Source: Candidatus Bipolaricaulota bacterium (GTDB taxonomy: Bacteria > Bipolaricaulota > Bipolaricaulia > UBA7950 > UBA9294). Taken from it: a stretch of DNA of 18,327 nucleotides. Position numbers and translations under genes: made by a program. The notes beneath the pieces are model-generated. The model did not search any database. It saw nothing but the letters and a program-made list of their open reading frames with translations, and was not told the DNA's origin. This document shows positions 1 to 7,160 of this stretch, in pieces. The number at the start of each line of letters is the position of its first letter. Position 1 is the first letter of the stretch. The stretch lies in contig JAGGSM010000087.1 in assembly GCA_021159105.1 (NCBI GenBank), forward strand, positions 1-18,327. The letters run 5' to 3'.

Positions 1-1251
1 GTAGATCTCCGGCATCACCGGAACCTGAACGCCGGTGAGGGTGATCTTCCCCTCCAGGATGAGGCGGGTGGCGATCGCCGCCGGGAGGCCCACCGTGCGC
101 GACATCGAGGTGTCGCCGTTCGGTATCCCGTAGTCGATCATCGTGGATGTCGTCTTTTCCGTGCGGTCGGGGTACTTGGCGACGAACTCGTGCTGCATGA
201 TGAGCATGTCGCGCTCGCCGGGTGCATACTGCATCTTCTCCAGCATCCTCCCGGCGAGGACATCGAGCGGAGACTTCGCCCCAGCGGGAATGGGATCGTC
301 GCTGAACAGGCCGAGCCACTCGAGGTTGGAGATGACGAACGATCCCGCGTCGATTTGCAAATGCGCGGCTACATCGGCCTTCAGATCGCCGCTGGAACCG
401 ATCAGCTTGGCAGTGACCTGCGCCAGGCTCAAGCCTTCCAGATCGTCCCGCTCTGTCTCGTCGAGCAGGCCGAGCTCGGAGATCTTCTTCAGAGTCTCGC
501 ACCAGCCGGGGTAGCGCAGCGTACCGCGGAACATGTTCTTTACACCGTGAATTCCGTACGTATCGATGTAGGGGAGGCTGTCGCGGTTGGGGTAGCCCTC
601 AAGCGTGCCGAATCCCTCGATCTCCACCGGCCAGTGGTTGGCGAATAGCTCTTCACCCGGGATGTCGACGATCTCTCCGTCTTTCAGGAAGCGAGCCGGG
701 TTCTTGCCGGCGAGGACGACCCCGCGCGGGCTCCAGGAGAACTTGTAGCCGAACGGGTTATCGTTTGCATCCGGGGCAGGGAGGCCGCCGCAGTAGGAGG
801 AGAAGCTCACCAGCTCTCCGCCGTTGTTTCTGATGTGATCGATGACCTTCATCGCGGACATGTGATCGATTCCCGGATCGACGCCGATCTCGTTTAGCAG
901 GATCACACCAGCTCGCTTGGCATCTTCATCCAGGGCGCGCATCTCATCCTTAACATACGATGCGGTCACCATCTGCTTCTTGTGCTTCACGCACAGCTTC
1001 GCCACCAGCGGGTGGTACACGTAAGGAAGGAGACTGATCGACAGGTCAGCTTGTGCTATCAGGTTTTCAAGTGACTCTTCATCGCTCACATCAACTCGCT
1101 TTGCGATCCCGTTTGCGGCATCGCCAACGAGGGCCTGCGCCTTCTCCACCGTGCGGCTGGCGACAGTGACTTCGAATTCATCTTGATCGAGGAGGTAATG
1201 CACCAACGGCCCAGAGACGAGGCCGGCACCGAGAACGAGTATTTTCTTCAC
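1..1251 (-). CDS. Saccharopine dehydrogenase (glutamate-forming), C-terminus cut by window edge
   Basis: Splits saccharopine into 2-aminoadipate 6-semialdehyde and glutamate with NAD(P)+, the second step of lysine breakdown by the saccharopine route; cytosolic. Translating the minus strand from a GTG at 1251 gives 417 residues that stay open to base 1. The product begins MKKILVLGAGLVSGP, a Rossmann nucleotide-binding loop (GAGLVSGP at residues 8-15). Family motifs follow: EIGVDPGIDHM near 121-131, GGLPAPDANDNPFGYKFSW near 155-173, YPNRDS near 220 and FRGTLRYPGWC near 241-251. These match the SDH half of animal and plant aminoadipate semialdehyde synthase and fungal Lys9. Only about 15-30 C-terminal residues should be missing. 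No ATG fits; the GTG has a GGAGAG site 4 nt upstream. It lies 36 nt downstream of the LKR gene, so the two are almost certainly co-transcribed. Family identity is firm; catabolic direction is inferred. Confidence 0.92.
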   Translation of the reverse strand, partial: MKKILVLGAGLVSGPLVHYLLDQDEFEVTVASRTVEKAQALVGDAANGIAKRVDVSDEESLENLIAQADLSISLLPYVYHPLVAKLCVKHKKQMVTASYVKDEMRALDEDAKRAGVILLNEIGVDPGIDHMSAMKVIDHIRNNGGELVSFSSYCGGLPAPDANDNPFGYKFSWSPRGVVLAGKNPARFLKDGEIVDIPGEELFANHWPVEIEGFGTLEGYPNRDSLPYIDTYGIHGVKNMFRGTLRYPGWCETLKKISELGLLDETERDDLEGLSLAQVTAKLIGSSGDLKADVAAHLQIDAGSFVISNLEWLGLFSDDPIPAGAKSPLDVLAGRMLEKMQYAPGERDMLIMQHEFVAKYPDRTEKTTSTMIDYGIPNGDTSMSRTVGLPAAIATRLILEGKITLTGVQVPVMPEIY

Positions 1252-1287
1252 TTTGCTCTCCTTTTGGGCAACTGGCCCATACTGATG

Positions 1288-2595
1288 TTATAGGTACTGC
1301 TCTATGTAGCGATAGTCCGGGGTCAACTCGCCGCGATGGACGATCACCGCCCGCTTGATCTCTGGGGGGAGGTCGAGATCGGCGAAGCTCGCGCCGTAAT
1401 CGGCGGAGGCGATCGCCGGCACGTACTTCTTCAACACGCCGCTGAAGTAGGTGGATGACTCGCGCGGAAGCTCGGTCGGGAGGATCTCCACTGACATGAT
1501 CACCGGGCCGGTCCCCTCAACACCGTCGATCGCGCGATCGGTCTTCGGATCGTAGACGAAGACTGGATTATCAGGCTCGGTAGCCTTAACCGTGCACTCG
1601 ATCGCCCCCTCGATGTCGCAGGTGATATCTCCGATCACCTTCAAGCGCGGCTGCGTGCCGGAGTACATTTCCCGCACCTGTTCCTTGGACAGCAATCGCG
1701 GATACTTCGGCTCCCAGTAGATGCAGTTCATCAGCACATCGAGGTATGGCAGGTGGCGATCGAAGACACCGCGGAATCGCTCTGGGTGGGCGTAGTACTC
1801 CTGCAGATCAAACGGGTGTGAGCTATCGAGCGGCTCGGCCATGTCCTGTTCCTTGAACACGACCTTGAAGATGGCGTTGCTCGCGCGCGGGTGTGATGCT
1901 GTGAGCGTCGGAAGATCGCTCGGAGAGATCTCCTCCACAGGGAGGAGGCCGAGGATCTCCTGCGCGCCGCGGGAGACGTTCCCGTAGCCGGCGAAACCGA
2001 TTACGAGAGGGGTGATCTCACTTGGAAGTCCGTCCCTTGCGATCTTCTCCCCCAGCTTCTTCAGCTCAGTCTTCGCAGTTTCAAGGTCCGAGTAATCGAG
2101 GGCGCGCTTGACCTGTGTGAACGGGTTGTCGATTCCTTGAAAAGACAGTCTTTGCCCGAGGGTCCACAGCGTGTCGATCATCCCTGCCAGGCCGGCGAAG
2201 TTTCCGAAGAAGATCAGCCGGCGACCGTTCTCATCGGTGATCTTCTCGTAGTCGATCAATGTGCAGGAGAGATCGAGGATCTTCTGCAGCATCGGCATGT
2301 TGTACGCCTGCCCCTTGATCGTGTGCGAGAAGAAGATGTAGGTCTTTTCTGCTTCGAGAACCGGGATCGGGACCTCCTTGATCCCGAAGATGACCGGGCA
2401 GGAGGAGAGATCTTCCACCACCTTGATTCCTGCGTCCTCGTAGTCCGATGCGGTGAATACCCTCTTATCAGATGACTGCACAACGATATCAAGACCATGT
2501 TCGCCAGCAAGATCACGTGCATCTCCTGGGACGATCGGGGTGCGCCGCTCCCACGCGTACATATCCTCACGCCTAACTCCAACCTTCTGTTTCAT
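1288..2595 (-). CDS. Lysine-ketoglutarate reductase (saccharopine-forming), stand-alone LKR domain
   Basis: Condenses lysine with 2-oxoglutarate and reduces the product to saccharopine with NAD(P)H. The 435-residue protein matches the LKR half of bifunctional aminoadipate semialdehyde synthase, a relative of alanine dehydrogenase and transhydrogenase. Visible signatures: VGVRREDMYAWERRTPIVP at 5-23, FGIKEVP at 70-76, FFSHTIKGQAYNMPML at 88-103, RLIFFGNFAGLAGMID at 126-141, the dinucleotide loop GFAGYGNVSRGAQEIL at 200-215, GDITCDIEGAIE at 312-323, and the C-terminal LTPDYRYIEQYL typical of LKR. The ATG at 2595 follows a purine-rich AAGGGGGG site. The gene ends cleanly after the LKR domain with no SDH fusion; the SDH gene follows 36 nt later. 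A TTGCTC-16-TATGAT promoter candidate lies just upstream. Known bacterial LKR/SDH pairs act in lysine catabolism, which I infer here. Confidence 0.93.
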   Translation of the reverse strand: MKQKVGVRREDMYAWERRTPIVPGDARDLAGEHGLDIVVQSSDKRVFTASDYEDAGIKVVEDLSSCPVIFGIKEVPIPVLEAEKTYIFFSHTIKGQAYNMPMLQKILDLSCTLIDYEKITDENGRRLIFFGNFAGLAGMIDTLWTLGQRLSFQGIDNPFTQVKRALDYSDLETAKTELKKLGEKIARDGLPSEITPLVIGFAGYGNVSRGAQEILGLLPVEEISPSDLPTLTASHPRASNAIFKVVFKEQDMAEPLDSSHPFDLQEYYAHPERFRGVFDRHLPYLDVLMNCIYWEPKYPRLLSKEQVREMYSGTQPRLKVIGDITCDIEGAIECTVKATEPDNPVFVYDPKTDRAIDGVEGTGPVIMSVEILPTELPRESSTYFSGVLKKYVPAIASADYGASFADLDLPPEIKRAVIVHRGELTPDYRYIEQYL

Positions 2596-2628
2596 ACTTG
2601 CTATCCCCCCTTCAACTACCTTGGCGGT

Positions 2629-2656
2629 ATCATAAACGCTCGCGCGAAAAGAGCAA
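2629..2656 (-). promoter_or_regulatory. Candidate promoter for the LKR-SDH gene pair
   Basis: Reading the minus strand, TTGCTC (2656-2651) and TATGAT (2634-2629) are spaced by 16 nt. The -10 matches consensus at five of six bases and the -35 at three. Transcription would start near 2621, about 25 nt before the LKR ATG. It lies in the 78-nt gap after the amidohydrolase gene, the largest gap in this operon, so LKR-SDH may be expressed independently of the two upstream genes. By eye only. Confidence 0.4.
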
Positions 2657-2673
2657 GCTTTGCGGGCTTACAA

Positions 2674-4218
2674 TCATGATTTCTCATACACGATCTTGCC
2701 GTCAAGAATCGTCATCTCAACGGACATGTCCTTGATCCCTTGCGGCTCGTTGAACGGATTGCCGTCGAGCATAACAAGATCGGCCAGCTTGCCAACTTCG
2801 AGCGTCCCTTTCTTAGCATCCTCAAATGATGCATACGCCCCGCCGATCGTATAGGCCCTCAGCGCTTGCTCCGGCGATATCCGCTGGAGCGGGTAAGGGG
2901 CGTTCACGGCCGAGTGGATCCCGTAGAGCGGATCAAACGGCATGCAGTCCGAGCCGAAGACGAGCGGAACGCCGTTCTCGATCACTGAGGCGAATGGGTT
3001 CATGCGCATGGTCCGCTCGCGGCCCAGGCGATGGTCGTACATCCCGCCCGCAAGCCCCCACTGGCCAACGAAATTCGGTTGCATCGAGGCGATGATGTTC
3101 AGCTTTTTCATCCTCGCGATCTGCTCATCCGATAGCATCTCGGCGTGTTCGATGCGGTGGCGGAGGTCCTTCATCTGTTGAGAGTTCGCCCTTTCGAAAC
3201 AATCCAGAACGAGATCGATCGCCCGATCACCGATCGCATGGACCGCCAGCTGGATGTCGCTTTTGTGTGCCTTGAGCACGATTCTCTCCAGATCACCCTT
3301 CTCCCACATCAGCAGCCCCAGTTCACGGGGATTATCGAGATATGGTTCACTGATCGCGGCCGTACCCGCGCCGATCGAACCATCGGAGAAGACCTTGATA
3401 GGTCCCAGTTGCAGCATGTCGTCCCCGAACCCAGCCCCCAGGCCGAGTGTAGCCAGCTCGTCCAGGTAGTCGGTAGTGAGCATCAAGCTTGCACGGATGT
3501 TCAGTTCTCCCGCCTGATTGAGCGACCGGTATGCCTTCAGCATCCTCCCATCGACCTGTGCGTCCTGGATGGAAGTGACTCCCAGGCGGTGAGCGATCTT
3601 CGTTGCTGCGGTGATCCCCGAAGCGAACTCATCGGCGCTTGGCTCCAGAAGCTCAGCGGCCGCCTCCACGGCGTCCTCCTTGAGTACCCCTGTCGGTTCT
3701 CCATCCACGACCTCGTAACCGACGGTATCCACTGGAAGGTTGAGGATCTTCAGCGCTCGCGTATTGACGCAGTCGAGATGGCCGTCCACCCGGCGCAGTA
3801 GGACGGGGTTGTCCGGCGCGACAGCGTCGAGCTCCTCCTTGTTCATGTACTCATTGCTATCGCTCCAGTGGCTCTCATCCCATCCCGAACCAATCACCCA
3901 CTGGCCAGCATCCTTGCAGAGAGCGAACTTCTTGATCCTTGCAAGAGCCTCGTGCTTTGATGCCGTATCGGACAGGTCCAGGTATCCTTCCCGGACTCCC
4001 ATGTAGGCAAAATGCGTGTGTGCATCGATGAAGCCTGGCAGAACGACGCGCCCCCGAGCATCGATCACGCGGGTCTTCGAATTCGCGATCTTCTTCGCGG
4101 CTTTGTCTGAGCCGAGGAAGGCGATCTTTCCGTCATCGATCCCCACTGCCGAGAAGCTATCGCGAGCCTCGTCGAGGGCTTGTACATCGGCATTGATGAT
4201 TACGATATCAACTGACAT
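2674..4218 (-). CDS. Amidohydrolase family 3 (YtcJ-like) metal-dependent hydrolase
   Basis: A cytosolic metal-dependent hydrolase of the amidohydrolase superfamily (YtcJ/NfdA-like); the substrate cannot be read from sequence. Numbering from the upstream ATG at 4224 (516 aa), metal-site signatures are GFIDAHTHF (H69, H71), KVFSDGS (K277), AVHAIGDRA (H329), RIEHAE (H360) and FGSDCMPFDP (D426). The terminal GKLADLVMLDGNPF and ILDGKIVYE form the beta sandwich shared by the superfamily. Two in-frame ATGs lie 6 nt apart. The GAGGAGG site (4232-4226) is 1 nt from the first and 7 nt from the second, so I start at 4218 (514 aa, MSVDIVI). It lies 22 nt after the SDR gene and 78 nt before LKR, suggesting an operon role linked to lysine or another amide or lactam, but that is inference. 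Confidence 0.9.
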   Translation of the reverse strand: MSVDIVIINADVQALDEARDSFSAVGIDDGKIAFLGSDKAAKKIANSKTRVIDARGRVVLPGFIDAHTHFAYMGVREGYLDLSDTASKHEALARIKKFALCKDAGQWVIGSGWDESHWSDSNEYMNKEELDAVAPDNPVLLRRVDGHLDCVNTRALKILNLPVDTVGYEVVDGEPTGVLKEDAVEAAAELLEPSADEFASGITAATKIAHRLGVTSIQDAQVDGRMLKAYRSLNQAGELNIRASLMLTTDYLDELATLGLGAGFGDDMLQLGPIKVFSDGSIGAGTAAISEPYLDNPRELGLLMWEKGDLERIVLKAHKSDIQLAVHAIGDRAIDLVLDCFERANSQQMKDLRHRIEHAEMLSDEQIARMKKLNIIASMQPNFVGQWGLAGGMYDHRLGRERTMRMNPFASVIENGVPLVFGSDCMPFDPLYGIHSAVNAPYPLQRISPEQALRAYTIGGAYASFEDAKKGTLEVGKLADLVMLDGNPFNEPQGIKDMSVEMTILDGKIVYEKS

Positions 4219-4240
4219 CTCCATTCCTCCTCGCGCGAGC

Positions 4241-4987
4241 CTACCTGCTTGCCAGCCCGCCAGCGATCTCTCCGCCGTCGATCACGAAGCACTGACCGGT
4301 TATGAAGGTTGCCTCGTCGGATGAGAGGAAGGCAAACAGGGAAGCGACCTCCTCCGGGCGCCCAACTCGTTTCAGCGGAACCTTGTCCTCGAAGGCATGC
4401 AGCATCTCCTCAGTGTACTCGGCCTTCTGCATCGGGGTGAGGATGAACCCGGGGCAGACCGCGTTCACCCGTATCCTTGGGGCGAGTTCCAGTGCCATGG
4501 AGCGTGTCAGCTCGATGACTCCGGCCTTGGAGGCGTTGTAATCGGCGTAGAACGGGTAGCCCATCACGCCGTTGGTCGAGCCCATGTTGATGATCACCCC
4601 GCTCTCCTTCATCATCTGTGCCGCCTGTTGAGCGACGAGGAAGACCCCGGTGAGATTCACATCGATTACCCTCTTCCATTCATCCGGCGTGATGTCCAGA
4701 AAGGAATGGCGGATGCTGATTCCGGCGTTGTTGATCAGGATATCGAGCCCCCCAAGGATCCTTTTCAACTCTACAAACGCGGAAGCAACGGAGCTGGCAT
4801 CGGACACATCGGCTCTGACCGTACCGGCTAGCTCAGGCAGTTCACCCGTGGTGCGTGCAAGGGCGTCTTGATCTCGATCAAGGATGGCTACTTGGGAACC
4901 CTCTTCCAAGAATCTTCTTGCTGTAGCCTTTCCGATCCCCCCAGCTCCGCCCGTGATCAGAACCCTCTTGTTCTCAAGTCCATCCAT
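4241..4987 (-). CDS. Short-chain dehydrogenase/reductase (SDR, classical)
   Basis: An NAD(P)-dependent oxidoreductase of the classical SDR family, 248 aa, acting on an unknown alcohol/ketone. The fingerprint is complete: cofactor loop TGGAGGIG (12-19), an acidic residue D37 after the second strand (VAILD) favouring NAD(H), NNAG (86-89), N111, catalytic S137 in INMGSTNG and Y150/K154 in YNASK, then the usual VNAVCPGFI and TGQCFVIDGG segments. The frame extends 26 codons upstream, but ATG 4987 (MDGLENKRVLITGG) has a strong GAGGAGG site a few bases before it and gives the normal SDR N-terminus. It is the first gene of the minus-strand cluster, with a candidate promoter and a 16-bp palindrome upstream. 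FabG-like annotation is possible, but no fatty-acid genes are nearby. Confidence 0.93.
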   Translation of the reverse strand: MDGLENKRVLITGGAGGIGKATARRFLEEGSQVAILDRDQDALARTTGELPELAGTVRADVSDASSVASAFVELKRILGGLDILINNAGISIRHSFLDITPDEWKRVIDVNLTGVFLVAQQAAQMMKESGVIINMGSTNGVMGYPFYADYNASKAGVIELTRSMALELAPRIRVNAVCPGFILTPMQKAEYTEEMLHAFEDKVPLKRVGRPEEVASLFAFLSSDEATFITGQCFVIDGGEIAGGLASR

Positions 4988-5006
4988 TGCCCCTCCTCGC
5001 GCCGGC

Positions 5007-5022
5007 GCAGTAGCGCTACTGC
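5007..5022. promoter_or_regulatory. Perfect 16-bp palindrome in the leader of the SDR-amidohydrolase-LKR-SDH cluster
   Basis: GCAGTAGCGCTACTGC is its own exact reverse complement. It lies about 8-24 nt downstream of the predicted transcription start and about 12 nt upstream of the ribosome binding site of the SDR gene. That position suits a repressor operator that blocks initiation, or an RNA hairpin near the ribosome site. No T-run follows, so it is not a plain terminator. Confidence 0.5.
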
Positions 5023-5037
5023 ACAACCAGCGATATG

Positions 5038-5065
5038 ATTGTATGATACCTCGATCAACGCGCAA
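5038..5065 (-). promoter_or_regulatory. Candidate promoter of the SDR-led minus-strand operon
   Basis: On the minus strand, TTGCGC (5065-5060), 16 nt of spacer and TACAAT (5043-5038). The -10 matches consensus at five of six bases; the -35 is weak. The predicted start near 5031 leaves a leader of roughly 44 nt containing the 16-bp palindrome. By eye only. Confidence 0.4.
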
Positions 5066-5223
5066 ACTTACCCCAGAATTCTCCCTTCATAAGGGCGCTG
5101 AGAACCGCGCATGATTGATCAGTCTGTGTCTGCTAGGACGGCGTCACTGCGCATACTGTCGACGTGTCTCAGCGTAGCGCTTCTCACGAGAACCTGTTAG
5201 GGAGGAGGAATCCTGTGTGAAAT

Positions 5224-5514
5224 TTAGCTATTAGATCTTGCACTATGGGTGACGGTCCCGTTCTCGTAGAAGATCACCCTATATGGATCATAGTAGATCC
5301 AAGCATATAGATTACTCTCTATGGAATTTCCACCATCTGCTTCGTTCGCTCGGTGTATTTGATCCGGGCTTCCCAGCAATGCCAAAACCTGTTCCTCTGA
5401 CATGTGCGGAAGGATCGTAACCTCCTTTCGCGTGTACTCGCTGGCGCACCCCACAAACATAAGAAGAAGCACGATGGCCGTGATTAGTTGGATGTAACCC
5501 CACGTTGTGCTCAT
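5224..5514 (-). CDS. Small lipoprotein, BamE/SmpA-OmlA-like fold
   Basis: A 96-residue exported lipoprotein. The ATG at 5514 follows GAGGAGG with a 6-nt spacer; the longer upstream frame lacks such a site. Residues 5-22 are a hydrophobic signal segment ending in the lipobox-like FVGC, with the lipidated cysteine at C23. The mature part has the BamE/SmpA pattern: MSEEQVLALLGSPDQI (helix leading into a beta hairpin), then AWIYYDPYRVIFYENGTVT as two short strands. BamE-type proteins sit at the outer membrane in the beta-barrel assembly machinery, but many small bacterial lipoproteins share this fold, and this one is short with no bam gene nearby. It stands alone, divergent from the peptidase gene. 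Lipoprotein status is fairly firm; BamE function is not. Confidence 0.75.
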   Translation of the reverse strand: MSTTWGYIQLITAIVLLLMFVGCASEYTRKEVTILPHMSEEQVLALLGSPDQIHRANEADGGNSIESNLYAWIYYDPYRVIFYENGTVTHSARSNS

Positions 5515-5612
5515 TACAATCCTCCTCTCTAGTCTGGAAGAGAAGCTGTCTTGTCTGCACAAAAGGTATGGCGACAGGGGCAAGAAGCGTAGGGTGCAAG
5601 GCTTCAATTAAT

Positions 5613-5626
5613 GTGACATTTGTCAC
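5613..5626. promoter_or_regulatory. Inverted repeat GTGACA-TT-TGTCAC in a divergent spacer
   Basis: Two perfect 6-nt arms around a 2-nt centre, 99 nt upstream of the lipoprotein start on the minus strand and upstream of the peptidase promoter on the plus strand. Short tight dyads of this type are often bound by dimeric helix-turn-helix regulators. No regulator gene is adjacent. Confidence 0.35.
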
Positions 5627-5715
5627 TTTACACTTCATCCGCTGTTTGATGATGAACTTCATGCTGGTGTTGGCAGGCGTTATGCGAGGTACAGGGACGC
5701 TTGGTTTTCGAGAAC

Positions 5716-5744
5716 TTGGGTAGCTCGCTCATAAGAGCTAATAT
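5716..5744 (+). promoter_or_regulatory. Candidate promoter for the peptidase gene, with an inverted repeat between -35 and -10
   Basis: TTGGGT (5716-5721), a 17-nt spacer and TAATAT (5739-5744), predicting a start near 5751 and a leader of about 43 nt. An inverted repeat TAGCTC (5721-5726) / GAGCTA (5735-5740), separated by 8 nt, spans the spacer and the edge of the -10 box. That is a classical place for a repressor to exclude RNA polymerase. Confidence 0.45.
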
Positions 5745-5793
5745 TGGCACGCAATGCAGACACACTGATCTGCGCGAACCAAGGAGAGTGAGA

Positions 5794-7152
5794 ATGATGG
5801 CGAGTGTCCCTTTTACCGGCATTACAACGGAGCAGCTGGCTGCCTTTGCTGATGCGTTCAACGCTAGCCCCAAGAATCGCCTGTCGATGAACGCGGTCAC
5901 CAAGAACCCAGTGCACTCAGTGGCGTTGAGTCGCGAGGTGGTCACCAGGACGGATCACACGTTTTCCCACAAGCTTGCGAGCAACAAGGCCACCGCGCAG
6001 GAACACAGCGGCCGCTGCTGGCTCTTCTCCGGCCTGAACGTGCTGCGCGCCGAGGCGATGAAGAATATGAACATGAAGGAGTTCGAGCTGTCGCAGAGCT
6101 ATTTGATGTTCTGGGATAAGCTGGAGAAGTCGAATTACTTCCTGGAAAACGTGATCACAACCCTCGATGAGCCGATCGATGGGCGATTGTTCATGTTCCT
6201 GCTCAAGGACCCGATCCAGGATGGCGGACAGTGGGATATGTTCATCAACCTGGTGAAGAAGTACGGAGTCGTCCCGAAATCTGTTATGCCGGAGACGGAG
6301 AGCAGCAGCAACTCACGGGTGATGAACTCCCTCATCACCAAGAAACTGCGCGAGTACGCCGCGCAGCTGCGCGGGATGCACGAAGAGGGTAACGGGATCG
6401 ATGCACTGCGGGAGCGCAAGGAGGAGATGCTAACTGTCATCTACCGGATGCTCGCCATCCACCTCGGCCAGCCGCCGCGCAGCTTCTTCTGGCAGTGGCA
6501 CGATAAGGACGAGAAGTTCCATCGCGCAGGCGAGATCACACCGCAAGAGTTCTTCGATCGCTACGTGAAGTACGATCTTGATTCCATCGCCTGTCTGATC
6601 AATTGCCCCACGGCGGACAAGCCGTTTGACAAACTGTACACGGTCGAGTACCTGGGAAACGTCGTTGATGGGCAGATCATCCGCTATCTGAATGTTGATA
6701 TGCCCGTATTCAAACAGGCGGCGGTAGAGATGATCAAGGCGGGTCGCCCCGTCTGGTTTGGCTGTGATGTCGGCAAGATGATGGAGCGCGACCTGGGAAT
6801 ACTCGACATGGAGGTGTACGACTACGGCCTCGTCTACGACTCCGAGTTCAAGTCGGACAAGGCAGAGCGCGTGGACTACGGGCAGAGCGTGATGACGCAC
6901 GCCATGGTCCTAACCGGCGTCGATCTCGATGAATCCGGAGCCCCGCGCAAGTGGCGGGTGGAGAACAGTTGGGGCGACAAGCTGGGGGACAAGGGATTCT
7001 TCGTCATGAGCGATCGCTGGTTCGACGAGTTCATGTACGAGGTGGCGGTAGATAAGAGCTTCCTCTCCCCGCAGCTGCTAGCAGTCCTGGATACAGAGCC
7101 GATAAGGCTCCACCCCTGGGACCCGATGGGATCGCTAGCGATCGCAGCGTAG
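5794..7152 (+). CDS. pepC: Aminopeptidase C / bleomycin hydrolase family cysteine peptidase (C1B)
   Basis: A cytosolic papain-like cysteine aminopeptidase, 452 aa, the usual length for PepC and bleomycin hydrolase. The active site is complete: Q69 and nucleophile C75 in AQEHSGRCWLFSG, H369 in SVMTHAMVLTG and N391 in WRVENSWGD. The C-terminal arm that enters the active-site cleft and limits the enzyme to aminopeptidase action is present and ends in PWDPMGSLAIAA, close to the family's typical ending. Homologues form hexameric barrels and trim peptides from the N-terminus. The frame is open further upstream, but an AGGAG site 7 nt before ATG 5794 (MMASVPFTG) decides the start. The biotin ligase gene begins 8 nt after its stop. 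The enzyme fits an organism that uses peptides and amino acids. Confidence 0.95.
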   Translation: MMASVPFTGITTEQLAAFADAFNASPKNRLSMNAVTKNPVHSVALSREVVTRTDHTFSHKLASNKATAQEHSGRCWLFSGLNVLRAEAMKNMNMKEFELSQSYLMFWDKLEKSNYFLENVITTLDEPIDGRLFMFLLKDPIQDGGQWDMFINLVKKYGVVPKSVMPETESSSNSRVMNSLITKKLREYAAQLRGMHEEGNGIDALRERKEEMLTVIYRMLAIHLGQPPRSFFWQWHDKDEKFHRAGEITPQEFFDRYVKYDLDSIACLINCPTADKPFDKLYTVEYLGNVVDGQIIRYLNVDMPVFKQAAVEMIKAGRPVWFGCDVGKMMERDLGILDMEVYDYGLVYDSEFKSDKAERVDYGQSVMTHAMVLTGVDLDESGAPRKWRVENSWGDKLGDKGFFVMSDRWFDEFMYEVAVDKSFLSPQLLAVLDTEPIRLHPWDPMGSLAIAA

Positions 7153-7160
7153 AGCGACTC

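Noticed and set aside
143..648. Plus-strand open frames of 123 and 152 codons opposite the left-edge gene
   Set aside because: They are antisense shadows of the saccharopine dehydrogenase gene, which translates fully on the minus strand with all family motifs.
2636..2670. Possible terminator (GCAA-AGC-TTGC followed by TCTTTT on the minus strand) after the amidohydrolase gene
   Set aside because: The stem is only four pairs, too weak to call; a promoter candidate overlaps it.
3145..3801. 218-codon plus-strand frame opposite the amidohydrolase
   Set aside because: It is fully antisense to a gene with intact metal-binding motifs and its product has no recognisable features.
5094..5174. CGCTGAG / CTCAGCG arms about 70 nt apart in the gap between the SDR promoter and the lipoprotein gene
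   Set aside because: Seven-base arms at this distance are easily found by chance and nothing else marks the stretch as an RNA or recombination site.
5201..5234. GGAGGAGG followed by a GTG on the plus strand, just before the lipoprotein stop
   Set aside because: The frame from GTG 5217 ends after five codons, so there is no gene; it is either chance or the relic of one.
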